DNA from: Dipetalonema caudispina
Taxonomy: Eukaryota; Nematoda; Chromadorea; Rhabditida; Onchocercidae
DNA: 64,000 nt
Direction of reading: 5' to 3'
Assembly (NCBI GenBank): GCA_013365325.1
Contig: JABVXV010000275.1
Span: 21,299-85,298 of the forward strand
Shown: one piece after another, positions 1-11,630 of the stretch
Layout of the letters: the number at the start of each line of letters is the position of its first letter
How positions within the stretch are numbered: the stretch's first letter is position 1
The notes under the pieces: generated by a model
Databases searched by the model: none
What the model saw: only the letters and a program-made list of their open reading frames with translations
What the model was told of the DNA's origin: nothing
Translations under genes and position numbers: made by a program

Positions 1-821
1 AAGGATGTGGAACTATGTACAGAAGTATCAAACATTGGGTATTATGACGAATAGAGCTCATCTGTATTAACTTTTTATCTACAGAACTTACATGGTTCCA
101 GTTTAAACTATGGTTAATTTTTGATTTACAACAAGAACTTGTTTCAAATGACATCAATCCCTCTTACCTGGGTACAATACTAGTGCTAGATGATACAGAA
201 AAATTCGATTTTGATATGGAAATCAGTAGAGATGTTGCATTAGATCACTAAAGAATTCAAGTGATCTTTTTGGTAAGTTTGGCATGATATGATTAGAAAA
301 TCTATCATTTGAAAGCGAATAATTGTGAACAGATTATTTAACGGTCGAATCTGATTTTCTAGGTTCATACAGATGGATTTACCCGCTCATAATTATCATC
401 ATCATGTTGTTGCTGTTATTCATCATCATCTATGCATGCTCAGCTTTCAATCGCTATAAAACATACAATGTTGAAAAACGTGAAAGGTATACTACTTTAT
501 AAAATTTGGTTCCTTTACTTTTGTTCCACTTCTGTATAACTATGAAAGCTATACATTTGTGTTCTTTGTTCAGCATCTATTTTACTTTTTGTTATAAGAT
601 AAACTTAGATTCTTAGAAATCAGAGGAGGGCTCTATTTTTGCGACTTCCAATTAATAAAGAACTTATTATTTTGCCATCTGTTTGATGGGAACTATTTTT
701 TGTACTGGCCAAAAGTTCATCTATTATTTGCAGACGGAAGAAACGACAAGCTAATCTTGGATATAATGAAAATATGTCACAACAACAACCAATCTTAGGT
801 TATAATAACGAATTGGAATAA
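1..821 (+). CDS. C-terminal exons of a single-pass membrane protein (5' end outside window)
   Basis: I reconstruct four exons: 1-24 (donor GTATCA, least certain), 85-225, 363-486 and 734-821, ending in TAA at 819-821. Splice phases agree at every junction (1, 1 and 2). The visible part is about 75 extracellular residues, then one membrane segment of about 22 residues (reading YPLIIIIIMLLLLFIIIYAC) coded in the 363-486 exon. It ends in a basic, Gln/Asn-rich cytoplasmic tail of about 44 residues with KRERRKKR just inside the membrane. This is the layout of a type I receptor or adhesion protein with its N-terminus to the left. I do not recognise the family. Sarcoglycan-like proteins have this layout, but I see no diagnostic motif. 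The donor at 226 (GTAGAG) was chosen because it keeps the frame open; reading on meets a stop at about 249. Confidence 0.6.
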
Positions 822-2821
822 AACCCCGTAAGCAAAGAAAAAGGAGAAATATGACAGTAATTACAGCGGATCTGCATTCTTCTATTCTTCTTTTTCGCAC
901 ACTGCCACCCAAAAAAGAGCTGTCCGGAAAAGCCGCTCTTTATAAATTTTTTCTCCGAATGGTCCATTTTTGAGGAATGTTTTAATATATCTTTTGATTC
1001 AATTGTTTTGCTGATATATAAATATTTGCTGAACAATGTGTGCCTCGGAGCTTTTCGTCCTCTCACTTAAAAAATTTTCTTTATGATTTTAAAATATGCG
1101 TGACACCTGTATTCCTTCCTGATCGGGTTCCAAATTTTTAAAATTTAAAATGCGAGACCTTCTCTACCTCTAGTTCTTTCGATTTGCCTAAAAGTTTCAG
1201 TCATCACATTTGTTTTCCGCTGAAGCAACCAATAATCTAACCAAAAGTTTCCCTTTTTGTTCATCTGCTCATTAAGCTGCTTATTTTCTTCTTTCATTGT
1301 TTAAACTTTTCTGTATTGCCACATATCCCTACATTACATATAATCTACTGTATATATAGTGAACGACTTTCAGCCTTTATAAAGCTTTTTCCAGTTTTAG
1401 TTTTAGTATATTCATTGTTATGCCATCATCATTTGCTACCCATTTCTTTCTATATATCTCACATTTGTAGTACCTTATGTCACTAAATCTCAATTTTTTC
1501 AGGTTAATAGGAACTGAGGGAATAGTATTTAAAGAAAACTTTGTTAGCTATCGATTAGGGCGATAATTCTTTGGTCTATTACAAATTGAGGCAAGTGATC
1601 CGTTCTACAGATATCGTATTTAAGACGGAACTGACGTAGAGAGAGAGATTATGAAGTTCTCGAGTAACGTTTAGAATCTTTCATCTTGTTTGAAACTAAA
1701 ATTCTGATATGGCCTGCATCATTTCTACGTAAGGTGAAGAATTATGAATTCCTCGTTCTCTGTAGAAAAACGACGTTCTCATTTCTTGATTGCTGCTTAT
1801 ATCAATTATTATCATCCGGAAATATGGATCGTTTCCTTTCCCAAATTTCTATGGAAATTATGAAATTCAATGCCGATTATTTTACCAGTTTTTGTGTGAA
1901 CTGATGTGTGCAAACATTTTCTGTTGTTTTGATATTTTGATACTGTGCTTCTATGACAGTAAATTCTTTCTTCCAAATGGTTTAAATCCAACGAGAAAAA
2001 GGTAGCTTTTGAAAAGTACTTTACAATAATACAAGAAAGGGTTTAAATTTTTGAATTTTTAAATTGGATTTGGTGCCTAAGTACTGGAGTTCATACAGTT
2101 TTAAACGAGAAAGGATTTAAAACATCTGTTATCGTCCAAACAGCAATTAGACGGTCATTTATCCGTTCGCGAAGTTTCTTCGCATTCTTCATTCAAAATA
2201 AGATGCAACTATTAGCGTGAAATGATTGCTTATTTCTTCTATTTCTGGAAATTAAGGTTTAAGTATTCTCAGTTTCTCAATTTCTCCAACTTGGAAACTT
2301 AGATTTTTAGAATTTTTAGATTTTTAAGTGACACAATGAACAAGTTTTCATGCAAATGGTTTTCATAAGCTCTCGGTAACTTCGATGATTGCATAACGAT
2401 TCGTTGCAGTCTGGTGCTATATCCCGGCATTTCCATATGTTCATCCCATTTTTCGTTATACCATTGATGGTTTGATCGGATGATGATTGGTGACCTGCAA
2501 ATTGTAGAATTATTGACTGATGAATTAAATGATCAATATTGTAAGGAAGATCACCAGAACTTATGGAAAAGTAACCTTGAAGAAATATTAATCGAGACTA
2601 AGAAGTAATTCAAGATTTTAAACATAATCCGCATATCCTTTACTTATCAGATTCCTTCAGATGCACAAACTGATTGATTTCTATGACCTTGAATATAATG
2701 CAACATTCGAAACTTTCAAAGTATTATTTGAATTAGAAATGAAAACAGTTTAAGATGACTTCACTTTCAATTGTTATTGTTTTGCTTCAAATTTCAGTAT
2801 TTACTGTTTAAAGTCCATTAC
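822..2821. other. intergenic gap between convergent genes
   Basis: The gap lies between the 3' end of the plus-strand membrane protein gene and the 3' end of the minus-strand ShKT gene, so it should hold both 3' untranslated regions. I see no exon with a good frame and splice sites. Short frames here (near 800-1066 and 1686-2005) have no usual start or recognisable composition. Confidence 0.6.
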
Positions 2822-4097
2822 TTATTGGAAGATTGATTGACACAAACCTGATTGACACAAGCCACATGTTTCTGGACATTCTCTACTCATCAAATTTGCA
2901 TACGTTCGTTCACTGCATAAATATCGTTTGCCTAAAATTGATTATTTCATAAATTTGCATCAAAATATAATTTTGTGGTGGGATTAATCGAGATATTTTA
3001 GAGAAATTTAAACTAAATTCCAAATTTTATCCATCCATACATCTTGAATATGATTACGTTAAATTTTCACTGAAATATTTATTAAATTCTAATACCTTCA
3101 CAGTCTATTGATGAATCTGTACATTTCAAGCCTTTTGTTGTAAAACGTGGGATAATTGTAGATAATGTAGTTAAAGACTCTTTCGTAACTTCTTCCTCTT
3201 CTTCCATTTGATCAGTAGTTATTTCTAATTCGGAATATTCACCATTATCTGTATCTTCATCATCTTCCTCTATATCCACAATTTCTAAAATAAATTCCTA
3301 CCAGGTAACCTGTAAATATCATGATATCTTCATTTCATTACTACTTCAGTCAATTTCTTGCAACAAATATTTCTTTTGTATAAGTTATAATATTCCTTAA
3401 TTTTTAACTCAATTTTAAAATTGATATAATTTTATGATAAGATAGAAGATGTATTTAGGCTCCAAAGAATTGACAAATTACTAATGTTAGATAGTTATTT
3501 TCAGCAATAATATCACAAACCTCTATCAATTTCCTTCTCATGTTCATCTTGCTCAACGATCTTCTCTTTTCGATTATCTTCACATAAATTGCATGTCCTG
3601 TAAAATGGAAAAAGTTAACGATAAATTGAAACATTAAATTTATCTCATTCTTTTTCAAAATAATTCCTACCTGTGAATTACTATTTAAAGATCTTTGCTT
3701 TTATGAGCAGAAAAAAAAAAAAAAAAAGGAGAATGTTATAATCGTAATATCTTTCTGGATTACTTCCATCATTTACCATAAAAAATTTAAAAATATGCTT
3801 ACAGTTCCTGAACAGCAATTTGGTTAAATAGACGGATATACGTATAATTATATCCAAATAAAACTTATACAAATATGCTTACTTCTTACAAAGCGATTGC
3901 ATGACACTACGAAATGCATTACTTTGACACAAATGACTTCGTCGTTTACAATGCGATGATTTATCCGCGCAAATAATTTGAAATTTCCGTTCAGCATCAG
4001 TTGCAGAAGTGATAAATAAAAATAGAAGTAATAAGCAATTTTCTAAAAGATGACGCATTTCTTGCAGTAAAATTCGACAATATTTCTTAATTTGCAA
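2822..4097 (-). CDS. secreted protein with two ShKT domains
   Basis: Four minus-strand exons: 3883-4097, 3521-3597, 3096-3284 and 2822-2931, with TAA at 2822-2824. All junctions are phase-consistent (2, 1, 1), with donors GTAAGC, GTTTGT and GTATTA. The first exon has two in-frame ATGs, at 4097 and 4058. The second gives a standard signal peptide (basic start, core LLLLFLFITS, small residues before the cut), so 4058 is the likelier start and the protein has about 183 residues. Two ShKT domains follow, both with spacing C-x6-C-x6-C-x12-C-x3-C-x2-C and ending TCNLC or TCGLC. Each is split by an intron. An acidic, Thr-rich linker (IEEDDEDTD, EEEEE) separates them. ShKT domains are disulfide-bonded modules common in nematode secreted proteins. 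The Lys-Tyr pair used by channel-blocking relatives is not seen in either loop, so a channel-blocking role is not implied; the actual function is unknown. After the last Cys the frame could also use a GTTTGT donor instead of running to the TAA. Confidence 0.85.
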
Positions 4098-5267
4098 AGT
4101 GATAAATAATCACAATCTGTTGATTTCGTTGATACAACTAGTGATGCGGAAGTTGTGCTCCTTAAATATTGACAAAATTAGAAGTGACCAATATGATGAT
4201 GATATTTGATGCCCTTAAATAATGTTGTCTGAATAACTATTAAAAGAGTTTTGTCAACTGAACTAACTGGCTGTTATCGAGTGTAATGAACCTATCAACA
4301 ACTATTTCACCTTGACTACCTTTCTTCTTCAACAATTTTATCCCTTCGTGCTTTGTTGACTTTAGTGACCAACGGATTTAGTTAGGAAAACGATAAAATT
4401 GCATCTTTCTATGATTTATTCGAAGTGTATTACATAAAATACACTACCTTCTTTTCTTTTTTTTTTTCTTTTTTCTTTTAAATTTATATCCGTTATTTAA
4501 AAATTTCTAATTTTTAATTGAATGCCGGATATAGATCAAGAAATGAGATGCAAATTTTGCAACTTTTTCTTAGCACCGGTTAAAATTGCCAAATTTCAGT
4601 TTCTATGCTTTTACATCTAGTTATTGTAGATTTTCACTTCGAGTCATAGGTCAAGGTAAAAGATATTGAGAAATAAATTATTATATTAATTGTGTTGGAT
4701 CCGAAATGAGACATAAATTGGTTTACATAAAATTACAACTTTCCCATTTCAAAAGACATAAATCGAAAAATGTCGTTTAATTTTTTTTTTTAACTGAACG
4801 GCGTCATTTATATAGGAAATAGGATTGAAAATTCCAACAGAAAAAAAATCATCAATGAGTTGACCTTTACCTACTAATTTTTAATTATTACCAATAGGTT
4901 ACATATCACAATATTGTTGCGCATTTTTCATTCTAATTCTTTGTTGCCCTTTTCATTCTACTTTTTTTTTTTTAATTTCAACATTTAATCAAAAATTTAT
5001 ATTCAGTGAGCTATTTGAATGAAATGCTAAGCGCTATTTCAAGTAGATTTCATAGCAATCCGAATCACAAATCGTTTTACAACAAATAATTTGATCAAAA
5101 TGGATGAAATTTTGTTGACAACCTGGTTTAGTATCATTATTTACTTTTTTGTTCATCTGTCACATAATCAAAAAAAGTTTAATTTTTTGGAACATTGATT
5201 TTTTTTCAATAATTTTATTTTCTTGCTACTTATGTGTTTTAGTTATTTAATAATTAAGAAATTTTAG

Positions 5268-5751
5268 CGGAAGTACCAAACTGTCCACTTGAATGTCATT
5301 TGTATGTGGAATTTTAATTTCTGTTAACTTAACTTAGCATTGTTTTTTGACTTTTATCGACGAATTGAAGTGTTAACATACAAATCGAATAATATCAGTG
5401 CAGAATGCTTGGTTGCCAACAGAAGTTGTAGCCATATTTAACTGACTATAAGCCTTGGCTTCCAATAATATTGATGTTGTTTAGAATCACACTAGCAAAT
5501 AAATTTATGTTTAATATATTTTTCCTTTTTTCTCGAATTAAATTAAAACAAATGAGAGAGTATACAGCATGGAAAAAAAGAAATAAATCCTGCAAAGTCA
5601 ATTTCAATTGATATCATTGATAGGGTAATTAATTGCAAAAGTGTTTTTATCTTACTGTGCCAAATTTATCAAATAAAATTCATTATCTTCTATTTTCAGG
5701 AAGTGTACCCTTCATATTCTGCAATGCAGTGAGAGTGATAATGATAGATAA
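5268..5751 (+). CDS. weak candidate: two small Cys-containing exons
   Basis: Exon 5268-5301 (after ATTTTAG, donor GTATGT) and exon 5700-5751 (after TATTTTCAG, ending in TAA) join in frame. They would code about 28 residues with five Cys, the middle reading CPLECHLKC. An upstream ATG with a hydrophobic stretch at 5101 resembles a signal peptide, but its only nearby GT donor is in the wrong phase. In DNA this rich in A and T such an arrangement can arise by chance. Treat it as a lead only. Confidence 0.12.
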
Positions 5752-8700
5752 TGGATAAAGCTGATATAAATGATGCTCATCTTGGACTTGGCTTTCGAGC
5801 CCAGTTAATATGTGTGGATTGCAGAGAATGGATAATGTTTACTAATGATTTCATTTTTAAATTAGCAATTTAATCTGAAGAAAGAAAAGATTTCCTTCAA
5901 ATGATCGAAAAATTTTATTCAATTAATTAATCTAATGATACAGTTATGGTCATGATTGCTGTTAATCATTGAATTAATTAAGTAAGCAAAATTTTTGGTT
6001 ATTTGCAGGAACAAATCTTCTCTTCTTTAATGATCATAATCGTTATTGTTACATATGTTTTTATAGCTTAAACAAATTAGCTGTCTATTAATTTATTCAT
6101 TTTTTGTTAAAACTATGCATCTACAACAAATATTTTGTCTTTTTGCTTATACTGTTAATTTAAACGTTCAATTAATAAATTAAAAATTTCCTGAAAATTT
6201 TTTAAATGATATACCATGTTTATTATTAATTCTCATAGAATGTAACTGATGGAATTTTTCAACTAATATAAATTTTTGTGAAGAATTTTTTCTTTGCATA
6301 ATCAATAAATAAGAAGCATTGCATTTGTTAAATTCCCATGTGAGGTCAAACAGATACGGGCAATATCACTTTGTTTTATATCACATCATTATTAAATCAT
6401 TTAGAAATTTGCTACTATTTCAAAAAAAAAAAAACAAAAGAAGCCAAATGTGCCAAAGACCATAGTGTGACACATATCATCAATATATCTTTTTCATTTT
6501 TTCATCTTTCTTCTCAAATATAACGAAAAAACAAAAGTCGATAATTTTGGGATGAATAGAAAGAAGTTCAGTTTCAGAAGAAAAAAAAAAAATCGATCAA
6601 TAATGCTATGTCTAAACATTGTAAGCAAATTGGTGATAACACTCACTTATCAAGTAGTAAAAATTATCAAATAATTTCATTTGTCATATTCCACAGTCGA
6701 ATCTCTTTCGTTTCCAATCTTTTCAATTTTTTTTATAATTATGACATTTGTCATTACTATAATTTCTTTAATTTATCTGTTCATTTTTTTGATCTTTAAG
6801 GTTGTAATTCATGCTTAAATTTACTTTTTCCTTTACATCTTACCGATTTGGCAATCGCAGTATCGAAGCAATGACCTTAATTTTATTTACAATTTGATCA
6901 TCAAAATGGTAATGACGTAATTGATACTGAACGGTATCACGGGTCTTTTCTGTAAATATAAATACTTTTTTTGAATGAAAAGATCGTTTTCTTGTTGTAA
7001 GATGGTGATCATATTAAACGATAGCGAAAACTTTGATTTTTTTTAAATAATTTTTTTACTATTACTTGATTCATCTATTTATTTTATCATTTTCATAAAA
7101 ATTGCGATAAAAATAGTCTGCCAATTAAAGTCAATAATTTAAAAATTTGTCAAATAAAAATATTTGGCATTGTTAAATTGGATTTCTGGAGAGCCTAAAA
7201 AAAAAAAAGCTTCAAATGTTTTATTACAATTATAACGTTTACTATCAAATATTACAGCATCTAATACTTATCATCCAACAAATCCAATCTATCCTCAATT
7301 CTTTTTATGTTTCGTTCAAATGCAAAATTTCAAAAAATACAAAATATTCGAAATACTTCCAACCAATTTCATTCAGAAAGCTGAAATTTTTTCCATGAAA
7401 TATTCTAATTACAAAAAAATAAATGATGCATCTTAAAACTAAAACATACACTTTTTCAAATAATTCGCGTAGAAATCTTTTTTTTTTTCTCTCTCTCTCT
7501 TTTTTCCAGATAATTAAATATGTGGAATTTATGGAATGAAATTTAAATTTGTAAAGAACTACTTTATACTCAGTCCTCAAAAGTACTTTGGAAAACAAAG
7601 TGCTTCTGTATCCGTCTGAGTATAAAAATCTTAGGAAGTGCGCTCTTTTTTTTTTTTTTTTTTTGCCGATAGTGGGATTGAATAAATACGCTATTTCAAT
7701 TTCAATTAAGAATACGAGTACATATCCTATGGATACTGTGGAAGAAAAGGTAGGCAAACATTTCGAAGTATTCTTTATTTTTTTTTTTTTTTCTTTTCTT
7801 TTTTCCCAGTATATTAGCTAAGAAAGAGAAGGAAAGGGAGAGAGAGAGAGAAAAAAAAATTGTCAAAACTGTCCCAATAATTTAATTTTACATATTGCAT
7901 TTAGTATAATTTTTAAAAGAATACAACAAATAAAACATTTTCCTTATAATTTTCTCTTCATAGCTTTTAATCTAAAATTACATTAATATATATTACGGAA
8001 TCAAAATTACTAAAGCACAACAATACTGATTAGTGTGATAATTTTCAGTTTTAATTTATCAAATAATTAACACAAATTTTTTTTTTTAAAAAAAAAAGAA
8101 AACAAGAAAAACAAATTGTTTGGGCAAATTTCAAGCAAAAGTATTGCAACAATTTGAAGAGGAAATTGTCTTCTTTTCATTTTCATTCAAATTTATTACA
8201 ATTATTTGCTCAATAACATTTTTAAGAAATGTTTTGTCTTATGCTTTTCCAAAATTTCTTTGATTGAATTAGCCAAGCTACAGTTAAAATATGAAGATTC
8301 CCAATGGAAGCAAAGTATTGAAATGTAAAGATTCTCATAGAAGGTATGAAGAGTTTTGCATAAGTTACGTAAAATTTCACAAATTTCCCAATATGGTTGC
8401 GATTTTTTCTCTCAGATAAAAATTATCAATTAAAAATTTTTGCATTCCTATTGATATATGATAACGATAATGAATACGCCTGTTGATACACCTCTAAACA
8501 TTATCAAACCGGAAATGTTTTTTTCCCTCACCGAACATTGTTATGCAGAAAAATTTGCAGCAAACACACTCTAAGAAGTATTCATATGTCGTAAATTATT
8601 ATAACTGCAATAAAAAAAAAAACATGGTTTTTTTTTTTTTGTGATAAAAATATTTGATTTAAAGAGTATAGTAAAATTACAACTAGATGATAAAGTGATA

Positions 8701-10379
8701 GAATATAGTAATTATTGATCATTCTTTTCATTGATGATAAATATTCAACATGAAGGAATAAATTAAATTGAACGCTATCAGTAATGTTTATATGATATCA
8801 TCATGAGAATTGTAATTGTTAGTATTACTATTGATTTTAATTCTCATATATTTCATAGTTGATTTAATAAAACCCTTGAATCTTATCCTTTTTTTTGTGA
8901 AATCATCACAAATCATTTTCTTATCAAAACTTATTTATCAGTCGATTGTGATAATTTCATATTTGATGATAAAATAAAACTTCTTTATTAATCAACTGTG
9001 ATATCGTTGTATTGAAATACGATTAAAATGGACGAGTGGAAATGTATTGAAGTACATATATCTGCTACTGATCCATGTCTAGACAGTTCAGTGCAAATTG
9101 CAAACTTCTACGATCTGTATGATATGAAGTTAGAAAGATGAGTAAATAGGAAGGATATTGCTAAAAAAAAAAAAAAAAAAAAAAGAAAAAAAAATATTTG
9201 AGCAATTTAAAATTCAAAAAAACTATTTGAAAAGTTTCAGTATCACTTCATCAATATCTTCCATCCTTTCCTTTTTTTTTTTTTTTTTTTTTTTTTCTCA
9301 TTCTGCTGCAAATATTTGATTGAATGTATTAATGTTACACGTCAGCTATAAAAATTTTAAATTTCAACTAACCAAAAGGTTAAAATGATGAATGAAAAGT
9401 AGTAAAGTGAAAGTAAAGAGAATAGTTCAAAGGTAACGAAGAGTTTAACAAAATTTCTTAAAAAGGAAAAAAGAATAAATCATTATATGACCCCTATGTC
9501 ACATACATCTCTCAGTCTTATCGTCATGAATGCATTCCCGATCAACGGGAAAAACTGGTTCATCATTACCGTTTTTCTTCTTTTTTTTTTTTTTTTGCCT
9601 CCTTTTTTTTCTCCCCCTCCAATTTCACATACATCCCTAATTTTGGATGACCCCATGGTATGTGATTTCTTCGCTATCATTTACTATTGTTTAAATTATC
9701 AATTCATTTGCTCATTTTCTATTTTTTTATTTTTTTGCACACAAATTTTCCTTTTCATACATAGCATTGCTTCCTTTTACAATTTTAAAATTTTCAACAA
9801 TCTAACTTCAACCATTAACGTTCCATTTTTTTTTTTATCGATATTTTTTATAATTTAAAAAGAAAAAAGAAAGGAATAAAAAAAAAAAAAAAACTTTTCC
9901 TCATGCAATTTTTTAAATGTATTAATTTTTCAAAAAAAGAAAAAAAAAATACTTTTTTAATTTGATTTATTATAAAAGAAATTGAACTAAATTCTTCTTC
10001 ATTTACTCATAGTATTTACTAATTTAACGTATTTTTCAACTCTTCCTTAAATCTTCTCAACTAATACAAACAGACACAAATATAGATTGATCGATAAAAA
10101 TAATACTAAAATGTTCCCAACATTCTCTATCATCAGATAAAAGTGACGTTTATGATCGGATATTATAAAAATAGTAATGAAATAATACAGGTAATAATGA
10201 GATAATACAGGTAATAAATACTAAGATGATAAAGGTAATAAATGAGAAGAATATTACATCATCATCTATCTAATTAAATAGCAAAAGAGGAAAATGAACA
10301 TTTTTCCAATCCTTCAATACAAAAAAAAAAAATATCATCACTGATCATTATTAGCTATCATATGCAAATGGATGAAAGT

Positions 10380-10450
10380 ATCATCATCATCATCATCATC
10401 ATCATTATTATTATCATTATCATCATCATCATCAATATCATCATCATCCA
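10380..10450. repeat. (ATC)n microsatellite
   Basis: Interrupted ATC/ATT trinucleotide repeats, in a region without genes. Confidence 0.9.
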
Positions 10451-10559
10451 TCGATCATCTTTTAACTATCTGCAAACAATATTCCATCCATTTCATTTTG
10501 TCCTTTGTCTGTCATACGTAACCATTTATAGAATATATCTCATTGTACATCTCTGTATA

Positions 10560-10561
<2 letters not shown>

Positions 10562-10591
<30 letters not shown>
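10562..10591. repeat. (TG)n microsatellite
   Basis: About 15 uninterrupted TG units, with further TG/TC-rich sequence following. Confidence 0.95.
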
Positions 10592-10594
<3 letters not shown>

Positions 10595-11599
10595 CTGTCT
10601 ATGTGTCTGTCATAATGATATTGATATCTTAAGCATACATACGTATTGATATGCGTCATTTGTACGTGTGTCATCATTGCTTTCGATTGTAAAATAAATG
10701 TATTGTGAATAATTTTGAAATTTGTACATTTCCCTTGCAATTTTTTTTTTTTTTTTTAAATTAATTTCATTATATAAATGATGAAATTACATTATGTGTA
10801 AATTACGTATATAAATTTTACATAAATTGGTATTAATAAAGAATTTTTTGTAGCACTTTTACACTTATTTGATTAAAAGTTAACATTAATAAATTGATGG
10901 AATCAATTTGTATCAGAAATGTATTACTTATTTGTATTATTTTTTATTACTTGAATTTTTTTAATTTTTTTTTTTTTTACAAAAGGAACTATTATAAATA
11001 TATATATGTATATATATATACTGTAATGATAATATTAAATGAGATCCGGAAATTATCATACAATTTTTATATTATAAGAAATTTAATCAGAAGTGAATAT
11101 CAAATAATTTCATCAGAAATACAATTATTCATTGTTCTCCTTGTTGAATTCCTAGGATAAACTGATAAATGCAACAATGATAGATTAATTGATAATGCAG
11201 CAAAGATAGAATATTTTGATAATGTAACATTGTTAGAGTATCATTAATACGTTAATAGAATACTGATAATGTAGTAATGAATTATTTTATTGTTGATATT
11301 ATGGATCATGGATGGAAATTTTTCATTTCATTCTTATATATTAATAATTAATTAATAATTTATCTATCTTTACTTTATACTATTTGTTTTAAAGATAAAT
11401 TAATGGATAAAAAATAGATTATCTTGAATCTCTCCTCAAGGAATTATTTGTTTATTGGTCAAGAAATATAATGATATTGATGTGACCGAGCAACATTTAT
11501 TTGATGGTCATCAAATACTATTTAGAAGAATTTTAGAACAACATGTCACTCATTTTAATTGCATCATATCGAATTACTCACTTTTATCCACTAATTCTC

Positions 11600-11630
11600 C
11601 CTCCCTTTCTCTCTCTCTCTCTCTCTCTCC
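11600..11630. repeat. (CT)n microsatellite
   Basis: CT dinucleotide run preceded by a CTCCCT-rich stretch. Confidence 0.9.

Noticed and set aside
7305..7757. 150-codon minus-strand reading frame
   Set aside because: Made of Lys, Phe and Arg runs from poly-T and CT tracts; no splice or family evidence.
9487..9858. 123-codon plus-strand frame
   Set aside because: Phe/Pro/Ile-rich translation of T runs; the minus strand is equally open.
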